Shown: positions 8,140 through 17,503, numbered from the stretch's first letter. The stretch is DNA of 64,000 nt from Cyclobacterium plantarum (GCF_011290685.1 NZ_JAANYN010000001.1:727325-791324); one strand, 5' to 3'. Notes: generated by a model from the letters alone, not told the origin. Numbers and translations are program-made.

Positions 8140-8715
8140 ATGAGTTTTATTACAGAATCAGAAATTAAGAACCAGAGTAGGTCAAAAAAAAGCTATATTA
8201 CTTTAAGTGATAGCCTAAGAAATTTTAAAAATGAAAGTACTTACCGTAAGACTAAAGTATTTCTTTCACATAAACACGATGAAAAGGAGTATCTGGAAGG
8301 TGCTATCTCATTTTTGAAATCATATGGTGTAGATATTTACGTAGATTGGCAAGATGATGGAATGCCAAAAATAACATCAGGTCGAACAGCGGTGAGGATC
8401 AAAGAGAGAATTAAAGAAAACCACAAGTTTATACTGCTTGCAACAGAAGGTGCTATAAATTCTAAATGGTGTAATTGGGAGTTAGGGCTTGGTGATGCTG
8501 CAAAATATATTGATAACATAGCCTTATTACCTATCAAAAGTGATTATAATGATTTTTCAGGAAGTGAATATTTAGAGGTATATCCTTATATATTCAATAT
8601 CGATTATTATCAGTTCTTCAAAGGTGATTATAGATCTCAAGGAACATATGTTGTATATCCATCTGTAAATGGTAAGGATAGAGTTATCCCAATAGCACAA
8701 TGGTTAAGGAACTGA
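8140..8715 (+). CDS. small TIR-domain protein
   Basis: 191 residues. A polar N-terminal stretch (1-36) is followed by a complete TIR domain: KTKVFLSHKHDEKEY starts near 37, VDIYVDWQDDGMP near 64-76, HKFILLAT near 95-102, and SKWCNWELG at 108-116 with the presumed NADase glutamate at E114. This is the TIR group with a KVFLSHKH opening, distinct from the ThsB-like neighbour. It could be a second signal producer or an NAD-depleting effector. The gene is 3 bases after the previous TIR gene and 4 bases before hsdR, so the three TIRs, the SLOG and the hsd genes should share one transcript. Confidence 0.85.
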   Translation: MSFITESEIKNQSRSKKSYITLSDSLRNFKNESTYRKTKVFLSHKHDEKEYLEGAISFLKSYGVDIYVDWQDDGMPKITSGRTAVRIKERIKENHKFILLATEGAINSKWCNWELGLGDAAKYIDNIALLPIKSDYNDFSGSEYLEVYPYIFNIDYYQFFKGDYRSQGTYVVYPSVNGKDRVIPIAQWLRN

Positions 8716-8719
8716 TGTA

Positions 8720-11700
8720 ATGAAGTTCACTGAGACGAAATTAGAGCAAGCATTTACAGAGCTTTTAGGAAATGAAGGCTATCCGCACTTTGTGGGAAGT
8801 AGTTTGTTGCGTTCTAGCGAAGACGAAGTTCTCATTGAAGAAGACCTGAAAGCTTATTTGCTCATTCGCTACGAAAAGACTAATCTCACCGAAACCGAAG
8901 CACAATCAATAATTCTGCAACTCAAAACGCTTTCTTCGGCTGACCTTTACGAAAGCAACAAGAAAATAATGCAATGGTGGGCAGATGGATTTATTCTTAA
9001 ACGAGAAGACAGAAGCCAAAAAGATATTCATATTTCACTCATTGATTATGCAGGTTTAGACCGTCAGCGAAAAAGTGAAAATTTAGACATCATTGCGGCA
9101 GAACCTCAAGTACAATATCCGCCAGACACCAATATTTACAAGTTCGTCAACCAGTTAGAAATTGTAGGCACAGAAAGACGAATTCCAGACGGCATATTGT
9201 ATATCAATGGACTACCTGTGGTGGTTTTTGAATTTAAAACTGCCATTCAGGAAGACACGACTATTCACAATGCGTATGTTCAATTAACCACACGCTACAA
9301 AAGAGACATTCCCGAACTGTTTAAGTACAATGCTTTTTGCATCATTAGTGATGGCGTAAACAACAAAGCAGGTTCGTTTTTTGCCCCTTATGAATTTTAC
9401 TACGCTTGGCGAAGAATTGCAGGTTTGGCAAAAGACGTGGACGGCATAGACAGTATGTTCACGTTGGTTCAGGGAATGTTGCACAAAAACCGCTTGCGGG
9501 ATATTATTCAGAACTTCATTTACATTCCCGATTCATCCAAAAAAGACGAGAAAATAGTTTGTCGTTATCCGCAATATTATGCAGCTCGCAGTTTATATGA
9601 GAACATTAAAATAGCAGAGAAACCAGACGGAGACGGAAAAGGCGGAACTTACTTTGGAGCAACAGGAAGCGGAAAGAGTTTCACAATGCTTTATCTCTCT
9701 CGCCTTTTGATGAAGAGCAAGCATTTTGAAAGTCCCACCATTGTACTCATTACCGATCGAACCGATTTAGATGACCAGCTTTCCGGTCAATTTACCAATG
9801 CCAAGCAATTTATTGGGGACAATGCCATAGAAAGCGTTGAAACCAGGGCGGATTTAAGAAGCAAACTGCAAGGCAGAAATAGTGGTGGTGTTTTTTTGAC
9901 CACCATTCACAAGTTTACAGAAGATACCGAATTGCTTACCGAAAGAACCAATGTGATTTGTATTTCGGATGAAGCCCACAGAAGCCAAACCAATCTTGAC
10001 CAAAAAGTAAAAGTAACTTCCGATGGCGTTAAGAAAACTTATGGTTTTGCAAAATACCTACATGATTCTTTGCCCAATGCTACCTTTGTGGGCTTTACAG
10101 GAACGCCCATTGATGCCACCTTGGATGTGTTTGGGAAAGTGGTGGATGCCTACACGATGACAGAATCTGTAAGAGATGAAATTACGGTGCGTATTGTTTA
10201 CGAAGGTAGAGCGGCGAAAGTCGCCCTACACAATAGCGAATTAGAGAAAATAGAAAAATACTACGAAGAAGCGGCCGAAGCAGGAGCCAACGAATACCAA
10301 ATAGAAAAAAGCAAAAAAGCAACGGCCACAATGAATGCCATCTTAGGCGACCCAGACCGTTTACTGAAGCTGGCAGAGGACTTTGTAAAGCATTATGAAA
10401 ACAGGGTAAATGAAGGGGCTACTGTAAAAGGCAAAGCAATGTTCGTTTGTAGTAACAGAGAAATTGGCTACGAGTTTTACAAAAATGTGGTTGCATTAAG
10501 ACCTGAATGGGCAGAAATAAGAGTAGCTGAAGAGGGGGCAGTTTTGACCGACAAGGACAAGAGGGAAATCAAACCAATGGAACGCATCAAAATGATAATG
10601 ACCAGAAATAAAGACGACCCGGATAAAATGTACCAATTGATCGGTACAAAAGAATATCGAAAGGAATTGGACAGGCAATTCAAAAACGAAAAATCCAATT
10701 TTAAAATTGCCATTGTGGTAGATATGTGGCTCACAGGTTTTGATGTGCCCTTTCTGGATTCTATTTACATTGACAAACCCATTAGACAGCACAACCTGAT
10801 TCAGACCATTTCGAGAGTAAACCGTAAGTTTGAAGGGAAGAATAAAGGCTTAGTAGTTGATTACATTGGCATAAAGAAAGCCATGAATATGGCTCTCGCT
10901 AATTACAACAAAGGTGAAAGAGAAAATTTTGAGGATATTCAGGAATCGTTGATCATAGTTAGAAATCATTTGGACCTACTGGCCAAAATTTTTCACAAGT
11001 TTGATAGCTCCAAATATTTTGCAGGAGAAGCCTTAGAGCAGTTGAATGCCTTGAATACGGCAGCTGAATATGTTCAGTTGACCAAAGAATTGGAAACCCG
11101 ATTTATGGGTTTGGTAAAACGCTTGAAAGCGGCATATGATATTTGTGCAGGAAGTGAACACCTAACTCAAGAAGAAAGAGATTATACCCACTTCTATTTA
11201 GCCGTTCGCTCTATAGTATTCAAACTTACTATTGGCGTTGCACCAGACACTGCTCAAATGAACGCCAAAGTGCGTGAAATGATAAAAGACGCATTGGAAA
11301 GTGACGGTGTTCAGGAGATTTTCAAACTTGGAGACGAAAACCAAAGCGAACAAGATCTTTTTGATGAAGATTATTTGGCGAAAATTGACAAAATCAAATT
11401 ACCACACACCAAGATCAAATTGCTTCAACAACTTTTGGCCAAAGCCATCGGAAAAATTAAGAAAGTCAACAAAGTAAAAGGAGTTGACTTCTCAAAGAAA
11501 ATGCAAACCTTGGTAGAACGCTACAATGAACGAAAAGAGGATGACGTCTTAAGAAGCGAAGTTTATGAAGAAATGGCTGAGCATTTGACCAATTTGATTT
11601 GGGAAGTTCAGAACGAATTTTCAGCTGGAGACGAGTTAGGAATTGACTTTGAAGAAAAAGCTTTTTATGATATTTTGAAAGATTTGTGCATTAAGTATGA

Positions 11701-11932
11701 CTTTAGATATCCCGAAGAAAAACTTATTGTTTTAGCCCAAAAGGTTAAAGAATTAGTGGATTCACAAGCTAGATATCCTGATTGGAGTAAACGGGAAGAT
11801 ATAAAATCTGCTTTAAAAGTAGGACTGATAATTCTATTGGATGAACACGGTTATCCGCCAGTAGAAAGAGATGAAGTTTATCAGGATATCTTCGAACAAG
11901 CGGAGAATTTTAAGAAGAATAGGGTAATTTAG
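8720..11932 (+). CDS. hsdR: type I restriction endonuclease subunit R
   Basis: 1070 residues, full length for HsdR, the subunit that translocates DNA with ATP and cuts it. The N-terminal PD-(D/E)xK nuclease shows D157 and the E-F-K triplet at 171-173. Walker A is GATGSGKS at 313-320 and the DEAH box is at 417-420. The later helicase motifs FVGFTGTP and QTISRVNR are present. The C-terminal third is helical and should contact the methylase. It is the last gene of the operon, separated from hsdM and hsdS by four TIR/SLOG genes, an unusual arrangement. All catalytic motifs are intact, so restriction should work. Confidence 0.96.
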   Translation: MKFTETKLEQAFTELLGNEGYPHFVGSSLLRSSEDEVLIEEDLKAYLLIRYEKTNLTETEAQSIILQLKTLSSADLYESNKKIMQWWADGFILKREDRSQKDIHISLIDYAGLDRQRKSENLDIIAAEPQVQYPPDTNIYKFVNQLEIVGTERRIPDGILYINGLPVVVFEFKTAIQEDTTIHNAYVQLTTRYKRDIPELFKYNAFCIISDGVNNKAGSFFAPYEFYYAWRRIAGLAKDVDGIDSMFTLVQGMLHKNRLRDIIQNFIYIPDSSKKDEKIVCRYPQYYAARSLYENIKIAEKPDGDGKGGTYFGATGSGKSFTMLYLSRLLMKSKHFESPTIVLITDRTDLDDQLSGQFTNAKQFIGDNAIESVETRADLRSKLQGRNSGGVFLTTIHKFTEDTELLTERTNVICISDEAHRSQTNLDQKVKVTSDGVKKTYGFAKYLHDSLPNATFVGFTGTPIDATLDVFGKVVDAYTMTESVRDEITVRIVYEGRAAKVALHNSELEKIEKYYEEAAEAGANEYQIEKSKKATATMNAILGDPDRLLKLAEDFVKHYENRVNEGATVKGKAMFVCSNREIGYEFYKNVVALRPEWAEIRVAEEGAVLTDKDKREIKPMERIKMIMTRNKDDPDKMYQLIGTKEYRKELDRQFKNEKSNFKIAIVVDMWLTGFDVPFLDSIYIDKPIRQHNLIQTISRVNRKFEGKNKGLVVDYIGIKKAMNMALANYNKGERENFEDIQESLIIVRNHLDLLAKIFHKFDSSKYFAGEALEQLNALNTAAEYVQLTKELETRFMGLVKRLKAAYDICAGSEHLTQEERDYTHFYLAVRSIVFKLTIGVAPDTAQMNAKVREMIKDALESDGVQEIFKLGDENQSEQDLFDEDYLAKIDKIKLPHTKIKLLQQLLAKAIGKIKKVNKVKGVDFSKKMQTLVERYNERKEDDVLRSEVYEEMAEHLTNLIWEVQNEFSAGDELGIDFEEKAFYDILKDLCIKYDFRYPEEKLIVLAQKVKELVDSQARYPDWSKREDIKSALKVGLIILLDEHGYPPVERDEVYQDIFEQAENFKKNRVI

Positions 11933-12078
11933 AAATAATTATCGACTGAAAGGATTTTTCCCAAAAATCTTACAAAAATCACAACGGAGTTTACTAGTTT
12001 AAGAAAGTTTCAAATCTTTTTCCCAATTCTTCCAAAAAATCCAGTAACTTATACATTTACTACTAATCCTTTTTACCC

Positions 12079-12966
12079 ATGAAACCAATCAACAAAAAAG
12101 ACCTGGACCAGGAAGTATTTGACCTGTATGATGATTATGCCCATAGCCGCATAGAGCGCCGGGATTTTGTACAGCGCCTGTCCAAATTTGCCGTAGGCGG
12201 GCTCACCGTATCGGCCATTATGGGCTACCTGATGCCCAATTATGCCGCTGCCCGGCGCTATACACAAGACGATCCCCGGCTGATCTCGGAATACATTACC
12301 TACGACTCGCCCAAAGGGGCAGGTACCATGAAGGGCTTGCTGACCCGTCCCAAAGACCAAAGCGGACCGCTGCCGGGCATACTGGTAGTACACGAAAACC
12401 GCGGGCTGAATCCCTATATTGAAGATACGGCCCATCAGGCGGCCCTGGATGGCTTTATCGCCTTTGCGCCGGATGCGCTGACCCCCTTTGGCGGATATCC
12501 GGGTTCGGATGATGAAGGCCGTACCATGCAGTCCAAACGGGATCGGGAAGACATGCTGCAGGATTTTATTGCCGGTTATGAAACCCTGAAAAACCACGAA
12601 CATTGTACCGGAAAAGCCGGTGTGGTGGGCTTCTGCTTTGGCGGCTGGATATCCAATATGATGGCCGTAAGGGTTCCCGACCTGGGTGCGGCTGTGCCCT
12701 TTTATGGCGGACAGCCCACGGCAGAAGAGGTGCCCCAGATCAAGGCGCCGCTCATGCTGCACTTTGCGGGACTGGACACCCGGGTAAATGCCGGCTGGCC
12801 GGATTACGAGAAGGAGCTGAAGGCCCATGACAAAGCATACCAGGCCTTTATGTACCCGGAGGTAAACCACGGCTTCCACAACCATTCCACGCCCCGCTAC
12901 GACGAAGCTGCTGCCAAGCTGGCCTGGGGACGGACCATCGCATTCTTTAAAGAGAAACTGGCCTGA
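12079..12966 (+). CDS. dienelactone hydrolase family protein with Tat-like signal
   Basis: 295 residues. An N-terminal arm with a twin-arginine-like [16 protein letters not shown] segment (26-41) and a hydrophobic stretch to about residue 58 suggests Tat export or membrane anchoring. The rest is a dienelactone-hydrolase-type alpha/beta hydrolase. The nucleophile is C186 in GFCFGG, with D233 in GLDTRV and H264 in NHGF completing the Cys-Asp-His triad. The natural substrate is unknown; the family hydrolyses lactones and esters. The GC content is visibly higher than in the preceding restriction operon, which marks the right edge of the defence island. A near-consensus promoter word TACATTTA lies just upstream. 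Confidence 0.92.
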   Translation: MKPINKKDLDQEVFDLYDDYAHSRIERRDFVQRLSKFAVGGLTVSAIMGYLMPNYAAARRYTQDDPRLISEYITYDSPKGAGTMKGLLTRPKDQSGPLPGILVVHENRGLNPYIEDTAHQAALDGFIAFAPDALTPFGGYPGSDDEGRTMQSKRDREDMLQDFIAGYETLKNHEHCTGKAGVVGFCFGGWISNMMAVRVPDLGAAVPFYGGQPTAEEVPQIKAPLMLHFAGLDTRVNAGWPDYEKELKAHDKAYQAFMYPEVNHGFHNHSTPRYDEAAAKLAWGRTIAFFKEKLA

Positions 12967-12984
12967 TCAGAGACCTGTTCATTC

Positions 12985-13896
12985 CTACCAGTTAAAGGAA
13001 GCGACTACCGGGTAGTGATCGGATAGCCGGTCCGGGGTGCCGGTGTTGATCACCGCTGCCTGGCTGCAGCGAAATTCAAACCAGGGGCTTACCAGGATAT
13101 AATCGATGCGTTGCTTGTAGGCGGCACGTTGGTCGGGTGATAGTTCCGGTGTGATTAAGGGAGTAGGGAAGGAGGACTTCCGGTCTTCCGCTGTATGGGC
13201 CTGTACCACATCGATCAGTGGAAGGGACAGAAACCTGGACATCACGCTGTAATCAAAGCTCCCGCTGCGAAGGGTTTGGTAGGCAGCCTGGCCCTTCTCT
13301 GCATGGCGCAGGCTATCGCTTTCCTGGTTTCGTCTAAGGGTTTCCGGATGGGCCCGGTCAAATTCGGCATCAAAAGGGGAGTGGGAATTAAAATCCCCCA
13401 GCACCATAAACCGTTCCTGCCGGTTTTTGATCAGCACATTTTCGATATAAGTGGAAATAATTTCGGCTTCCGATCGCCTGAACTGCCAATCATGGGGACT
13501 GAGGTGGACGACCAGAAAGTCTATGTCGCGTGTTCTGGCATGCAGCATGCCGTGCCAAAATCCTCCCAGCATGCGGCTTTTGAGTTGCAGCGGTGTTTTC
13601 GAACTGATGCCTATGGGATAGCCCTCTTCTTTCAATAGCAGTGTATAGGGGTGTCCCCATTGACGGGCCAGGTTGGCAAATTTCTCCGGGCTAAAGGCAT
13701 TGAGTTCCTGAAAGCCGATGACATCGGCATCCTGTTCCTGCAGCCATCGGACCATGGCCGCTTGCCTTAGGGTATCCTTACCCCAGTCAAATCCATTCCA
13801 GATATTGTAGCTGATGACTTTGAGGGATTGGTTTTGGGCAGCTACTTCGGCTTGAAGCAATGCAAACAGGGTAAGCGTTAGAAAAAATCGATTCAT
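12985..13896 (-). CDS. secreted endonuclease/exonuclease/phosphatase family protein
   Basis: 303 residues starting with a clear signal peptide (hydrophobic 4-16, cleavage near AAQNQ). The EEP-fold motifs are in order: SYNIWNG near 29-35, FQEL with the metal-binding glutamate near 60, GDFNSH near 166-171, and the C-terminal SDHYPVV with the catalytic Asp-His pair. These enzymes cut phosphodiester or phosphomonoester bonds in nucleic acids, phosphoinositides or sphingomyelin. Substrate cannot be told. It converges on the dienelactone-hydrolase gene with 18 bases between stops. Confidence 0.92.
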   Translation of the reverse strand: MNRFFLTLTLFALLQAEVAAQNQSLKVISYNIWNGFDWGKDTLRQAAMVRWLQEQDADVIGFQELNAFSPEKFANLARQWGHPYTLLLKEEGYPIGISSKTPLQLKSRMLGGFWHGMLHARTRDIDFLVVHLSPHDWQFRRSEAEIISTYIENVLIKNRQERFMVLGDFNSHSPFDAEFDRAHPETLRRNQESDSLRHAEKGQAAYQTLRSGSFDYSVMSRFLSLPLIDVVQAHTAEDRKSSFPTPLITPELSPDQRAAYKQRIDYILVSPWFEFRCSQAAVINTGTPDRLSDHYPVVASFNW

Positions 13897-14048
13897 GGTA
13901 TTGGTATCAATAATTTTTTTGAAATAAAATTTTTTAGTACTAAGTAAAACTGAATCATGACCTGCACGATTAGGCGCTTTATGCAGCGCCTGCGTTGCCA
14001 GCAGCTTTACGTTAATTATTTTTTGGGTACGGGTACCGGTACAGTACC

Positions 14049-15182
14049 TTACTTTTCCTTGCCCGATACTGTCAGCCAGTCGGTCAGAAACTGCACCCCT
14101 TCCTCCACTATCGCCTCATGACCTCCTTCATGCAAGACCAAAGTTATCTTTTCGGGTATTTTTAGGAGCTTGTAGTGAATCGCTGCTTCTTCGTACTCCT
14201 CGACTACCTGTGGCCAATGGGCGATGTTATCGTTTTTTCCGTGTTGAATCATCAGTGGCCGGGGTGCTATCAGGGAAACAAGGTCGTCATCGGAAAATTC
14301 CGTCAGCCAGCCGTTGAAAAAGGCATGCTCTTCCCGGGGTGAAAAGCTCGAATAGCGCTCATCCGGCACTGCCATCTTATTTCTTCGTTGATTGAACCAG
14401 GCCGATACCACACCTGCTTTTATCCGGGGTTCAAGGGGCATCCAGAACATGGTAGCCATTCCTCCCAGGGAAACGCCCCACATCCCGACCCGGTCCGCAT
14501 CCACCCGCGGATCCGCGAGTACAACGTCCAACAGGTGCTGGACCCGAACCAACTCTATCCCCGGCAAACTGGTACCTGCGAGGCGGGCGAAACGCTCCAC
14601 ATTATTGCGCCTTTCCACGGAGCGTAAGTTCATCGGCAGGAGTACGGCAAATCCGGCATCGAGCAATCCCTTAGCGTACTCATGGTAGGCCCCGGTGGAA
14701 AAAGGTGTTTCCGGTGTGCTGCCGATGCCGTGCTGCACAATGATCAGCGGAACCGGCTGCTCTTTTCCTGCGCCTTCGGGGAAGGCAAGTACTGCTTCTG
14801 CTGTTAGCAGGCCCAGGGGAAGGGTAAGCCATTCGGCCTGTATTTCTCCCAGGGGATGCGGTTTGCTTTCCAGCGGTCCGGTCTTGGAGAGTATGGGAGG
14901 GCGCAGCACTTCTTCCCATCGCCTGCGATTGGGGCTGACGCTTCGTTCGAGGGCCGCAGGACTGCTGTAATCCCGGTTCCACTGCTTGGCTGCCCGGGCT
15001 TCATACTCCTCCACCAGAAAATGTTGCAGGTAATTTTTCAGTTGGCTTTCGTAGGCTTCGGTGCGGGCTGTTTCGACCTCCGGATCAATCAGATTAGCAT
15101 TTTGGGCAACAGATTTCCCCCTACCCGCCAATAACCCGAATGCGAGTAAACATACCACCGGAATAATCCTTTTTATTTTCAT
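14049..15182 (-). CDS. exported alpha/beta hydrolase
   Basis: 377 residues with a signal peptide (hydrophobic about 7-19, cleavage near VAQN). The hydrolase fold shows VQHGIGS near the oxyanion region, the nucleophile elbow GVSLGG with S238, an acid at D318 in HGKND, and H355 in EGGHE, a complete triad. It is similar in layout to prolyl-oligopeptidase-like or acetyl-xylan-esterase-like hydrolases of Bacteroidota. The real substrate is unknown. It lies on the same strand as the EEP-family gene but 152 bases away, so co-transcription is possible but not shown. Confidence 0.88.
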   Translation of the reverse strand: MKIKRIIPVVCLLAFGLLAGRGKSVAQNANLIDPEVETARTEAYESQLKNYLQHFLVEEYEARAAKQWNRDYSSPAALERSVSPNRRRWEEVLRPPILSKTGPLESKPHPLGEIQAEWLTLPLGLLTAEAVLAFPEGAGKEQPVPLIIVQHGIGSTPETPFSTGAYHEYAKGLLDAGFAVLLPMNLRSVERRNNVERFARLAGTSLPGIELVRVQHLLDVVLADPRVDADRVGMWGVSLGGMATMFWMPLEPRIKAGVVSAWFNQRRNKMAVPDERYSSFSPREEHAFFNGWLTEFSDDDLVSLIAPRPLMIQHGKNDNIAHWPQVVEEYEEAAIHYKLLKIPEKITLVLHEGGHEAIVEEGVQFLTDWLTVSGKEK

Positions 15183-15825
15183 TTGCTTGTCGTTGTATTA
15201 TGGCGGACTTGTGCCCCGCCCGGTTCATTTTGGGAAGCATCCCGCAGGTTATACATCATGCCTCCTCAGGTCATTTGTGCCATACGGGATTCATCTAGTT
15301 CATATATTTGTTTCTAAGTGATCAGATGCCTGCCTGTCTGCAGACAGGGAATCTTCACATGATTACTCCGATAGCTATCGGGGCATCCCTCCGTATGTCG
15401 CATGCGTCATGCTCGATTTCATGTGTTTAATGTAGTCAATTACTTGCTTTAATCGAATGAATCGGTAAAAAAAACGATGTGTCTATGCCTGTGATCGGCC
15501 AAAGGTGTCTGTATTGCGCCGGTAGGAAGGGTTGCCAACTATGTTCAGGAGGTAGTCAGCATATACTCTTGAACCCAATCAACGAATGAGCAGGGAGTAT
15601 ATGCCCCGTGGGATCATATAGGAAAAGTTTGCCCCCGTTTTACTTCGTTTTATCGGTCTCTTGAATAACTTCTAAAAGGCCATTAAAAGTTTAGCCATAC
15701 CTCTATAATAATCTCTTTAGGTCTACTAATCAGCATGTGAAATAATGGCTGAATATCAAACTGTTGAATCGGGATTTTATAGGATTAAATTTGTTTATTT
15801 GCTTTTTTAGTTCAAGATTAGGAAC
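15183..15825. other. intergenic region with two perfect palindromes
   Basis: 643 bases without a gene. It contains the perfect palindromes CCTGTCTGCAGACAGG (15333-15348) and CCGATAGCTATCGG (15368-15381), 19 bases apart. Both look like dispersed intergenic palindromes rather than terminators, since no T run follows. The right end carries the promoter of the DUF4221 gene. Confidence 0.55.
15764..15793 (+). promoter_or_regulatory. Bacteroidota-type promoter of the DUF4221 gene
   Basis: TAAATTTG at 15786-15793 matches the TAnnTTTG -7 element. A TTG at 15764-15766, 19 bases upstream, fits the -33 element. Transcription would start about 25-30 bases before the ATG at 15826. Confidence 0.6.
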
Positions 15826-16983
15826 ATGAAAAACCATTTCACTGTATTATTGATAATCGGGGTATTGAATGCCTGTAGTACTCCATCTTCAAGAACTGAT
15901 CAGGTGGAGGGAATAGATATATTCATTGATACGGTCCTGATTGATACCGGAGAGGATTTTATTAACCTCAAATCTGGAATTTATTTTTCGGGTCTCAGCA
16001 ACGATGGAAAGCACCTTTTTAATTCTGGTGGGACAAGTCCTTACCTGGAAAGAATAAACCTGGAAACGTTGAAGTTTGAAGAAAAGATGGATTTTGACGT
16101 GGATGGACCCAATGCATTTGGAGATTATGTGTATGGGGTAAGTTCGGATGTCAACAATAATTTGATCTTGACGAGTCATTTTTCCACAAGTATTTTCAAC
16201 ATTGAAAAGCAAAAACTGAAAGAGTATCTTTTAATAGGACGTAATTTTAAAGGGGATGAATTAGTAAAACGCGAACAATTCACCTCGAAAATTATCCCTA
16301 CTAGTGATTATAATATAATTTTTGGCCTGGTTGAGAATCATGATACCGGAGAAATATTTTTTGCGATCTTAAACGAGGAAACAGATGTTTTAAGAAAAGT
16401 AAAACTAAATGAATTTGAGAAGGCCATAGATTTTACGGTGAGGTACCAGCAAGGAAGAGGTGCATCCGTTTCTCCCCAAAATTCAGAAATTGTTCGATTG
16501 GGAAATAAACTCGTAATCACAAATCCGGTGTTTAGCAACATAGCAGTATATGATTTAGTGGAGGAAAACCTGAAGTATTATGCCTGCCTACCAACACTAA
16601 CGGCATCAGAAAAATCAGGTACCTATACCAGAGAGGTCAATTCAAGAGAGGAATTTAACATTCGGAAAATAGAGATAGGGAAAGAAGTCACATTTCTACC
16701 CTTGATGAGAGATTCAACCAATAACCAGTATGTTAGGATGTCAATAATAGGGCAACCAAAGATGAATGATAATGGCCTGCCAGAAATGAATGACCACAAA
16801 GTGTTTGTCAGTATTCTCAATGATTCTTTTGAAGTGACCAAAGAGGCAGAGGTAGCAGATGGTATTGGTAAACTTTTTTCGACTCCCATACCCCAAAAAC
16901 CTTTTATGAAAGACGGAAAAGTATGGCTTTATCTTAATGTCAATGACGAATTGGCTTTTGTGCGGTTGGACCTGGATGCATAG
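15826..16983 (+). CDS. DUF4221 family lipoprotein
   Basis: 385 residues. A lipoprotein signal ends in the lipobox LNAC with the lipid-carrying C17. The rest looks like a beta-rich, propeller-like repeat protein (SNDGKHLF, SSDVNNNLIL and similar strands) and fits the DUF4221 family of Bacteroidota lipoproteins, whose function is unknown. It is probably anchored in the outer or inner membrane facing the periplasm. It stands alone with its own promoter. Confidence 0.8.
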   Translation: MKNHFTVLLIIGVLNACSTPSSRTDQVEGIDIFIDTVLIDTGEDFINLKSGIYFSGLSNDGKHLFNSGGTSPYLERINLETLKFEEKMDFDVDGPNAFGDYVYGVSSDVNNNLILTSHFSTSIFNIEKQKLKEYLLIGRNFKGDELVKREQFTSKIIPTSDYNIIFGLVENHDTGEIFFAILNEETDVLRKVKLNEFEKAIDFTVRYQQGRGASVSPQNSEIVRLGNKLVITNPVFSNIAVYDLVEENLKYYACLPTLTASEKSGTYTREVNSREEFNIRKIEIGKEVTFLPLMRDSTNNQYVRMSIIGQPKMNDNGLPEMNDHKVFVSILNDSFEVTKEAEVADGIGKLFSTPIPQKPFMKDGKVWLYLNVNDELAFVRLDLDA

Positions 16984-17050
16984 CTGTTTTTTACGCCCCC
17001 ACCCTTCATGTTATCAATCAATTAAAAAAATGCCGTAATTTTAAAAAACC

Positions 17051-17503
17051 ATGGCGAAAGAAGCAGAAAACAACATATGGCCTTTACCCAGGTTTTTCTT
17101 TGAAGTAGACTTTGGAACCGGAGCAGCCGTTCCCTTTCAGGAGGTAAGCGGTTTGGATACAGAACCACAACGAATGGAATACAGACATGGCAATAATCCG
17201 GTATTTTCCCATATCAAAATGCCAGGAATGATTAAGTATGGCTGTGTGACTTTAAAGAAGGGCATTTTTAAGAGTGACCACCAATTTTGGGATTGGTTCA
17301 AAAAGGTCAAGATGAATACCATTGAACGCAAAACCCTAATCATCAAACTTTGTGATGGGAATGGTATTCCAACGATGACATGGACCCTTGACAAGGCTTT
17401 CCCTGTCAAAATTACTTCTTCTGATTTGAAATCAGATGCCGATGAAATAGCGGTGGAGGCAATTGAATTTTACCATGAGGGGCTTACCGTAAGCAATCAA
17501 TAA
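17051..17503 (+). CDS. phage tail tube (gp19-type) protein, orphan
   Basis: 150 residues, the usual length for the T4 gp19 / conserved phage-tail family that also forms the inner tube of extracellular contractile injection systems. The N-terminus WPLPRFFFEV, the FQEVSGLD motif near 32-39, the MPGMIKYG turn near 58-65 and the WTLDKAFPVKI segment near 114-124 are family hallmarks. No sheath, baseplate, spike or ATPase gene is near: the neighbours are a DUF4221 lipoprotein and an HPP protein. It may be a leftover, a recruited tube protein, or part of a system encoded elsewhere. The start at 17051 fits the family N-terminus. Confidence 0.85.
   Translation: MAKEAENNIWPLPRFFFEVDFGTGAAVPFQEVSGLDTEPQRMEYRHGNNPVFSHIKMPGMIKYGCVTLKKGIFKSDHQFWDWFKKVKMNTIERKTLIIKLCDGNGIPTMTWTLDKAFPVKITSSDLKSDADEIAVEAIEFYHEGLTVSNQ

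Noticed and set aside
5695-8715. Calling the TIR/SLOG block a standard Thoeris system
   Set aside because: No SIR2 or other ThsA-type effector is fused to the SLOG protein, and the block sits inside a type I restriction operon.
12073-12885. 270-codon frame opposite the dienelactone hydrolase gene
   Set aside because: Antisense shadow in GC-rich sequence; the plus-strand gene has a complete catalytic triad.
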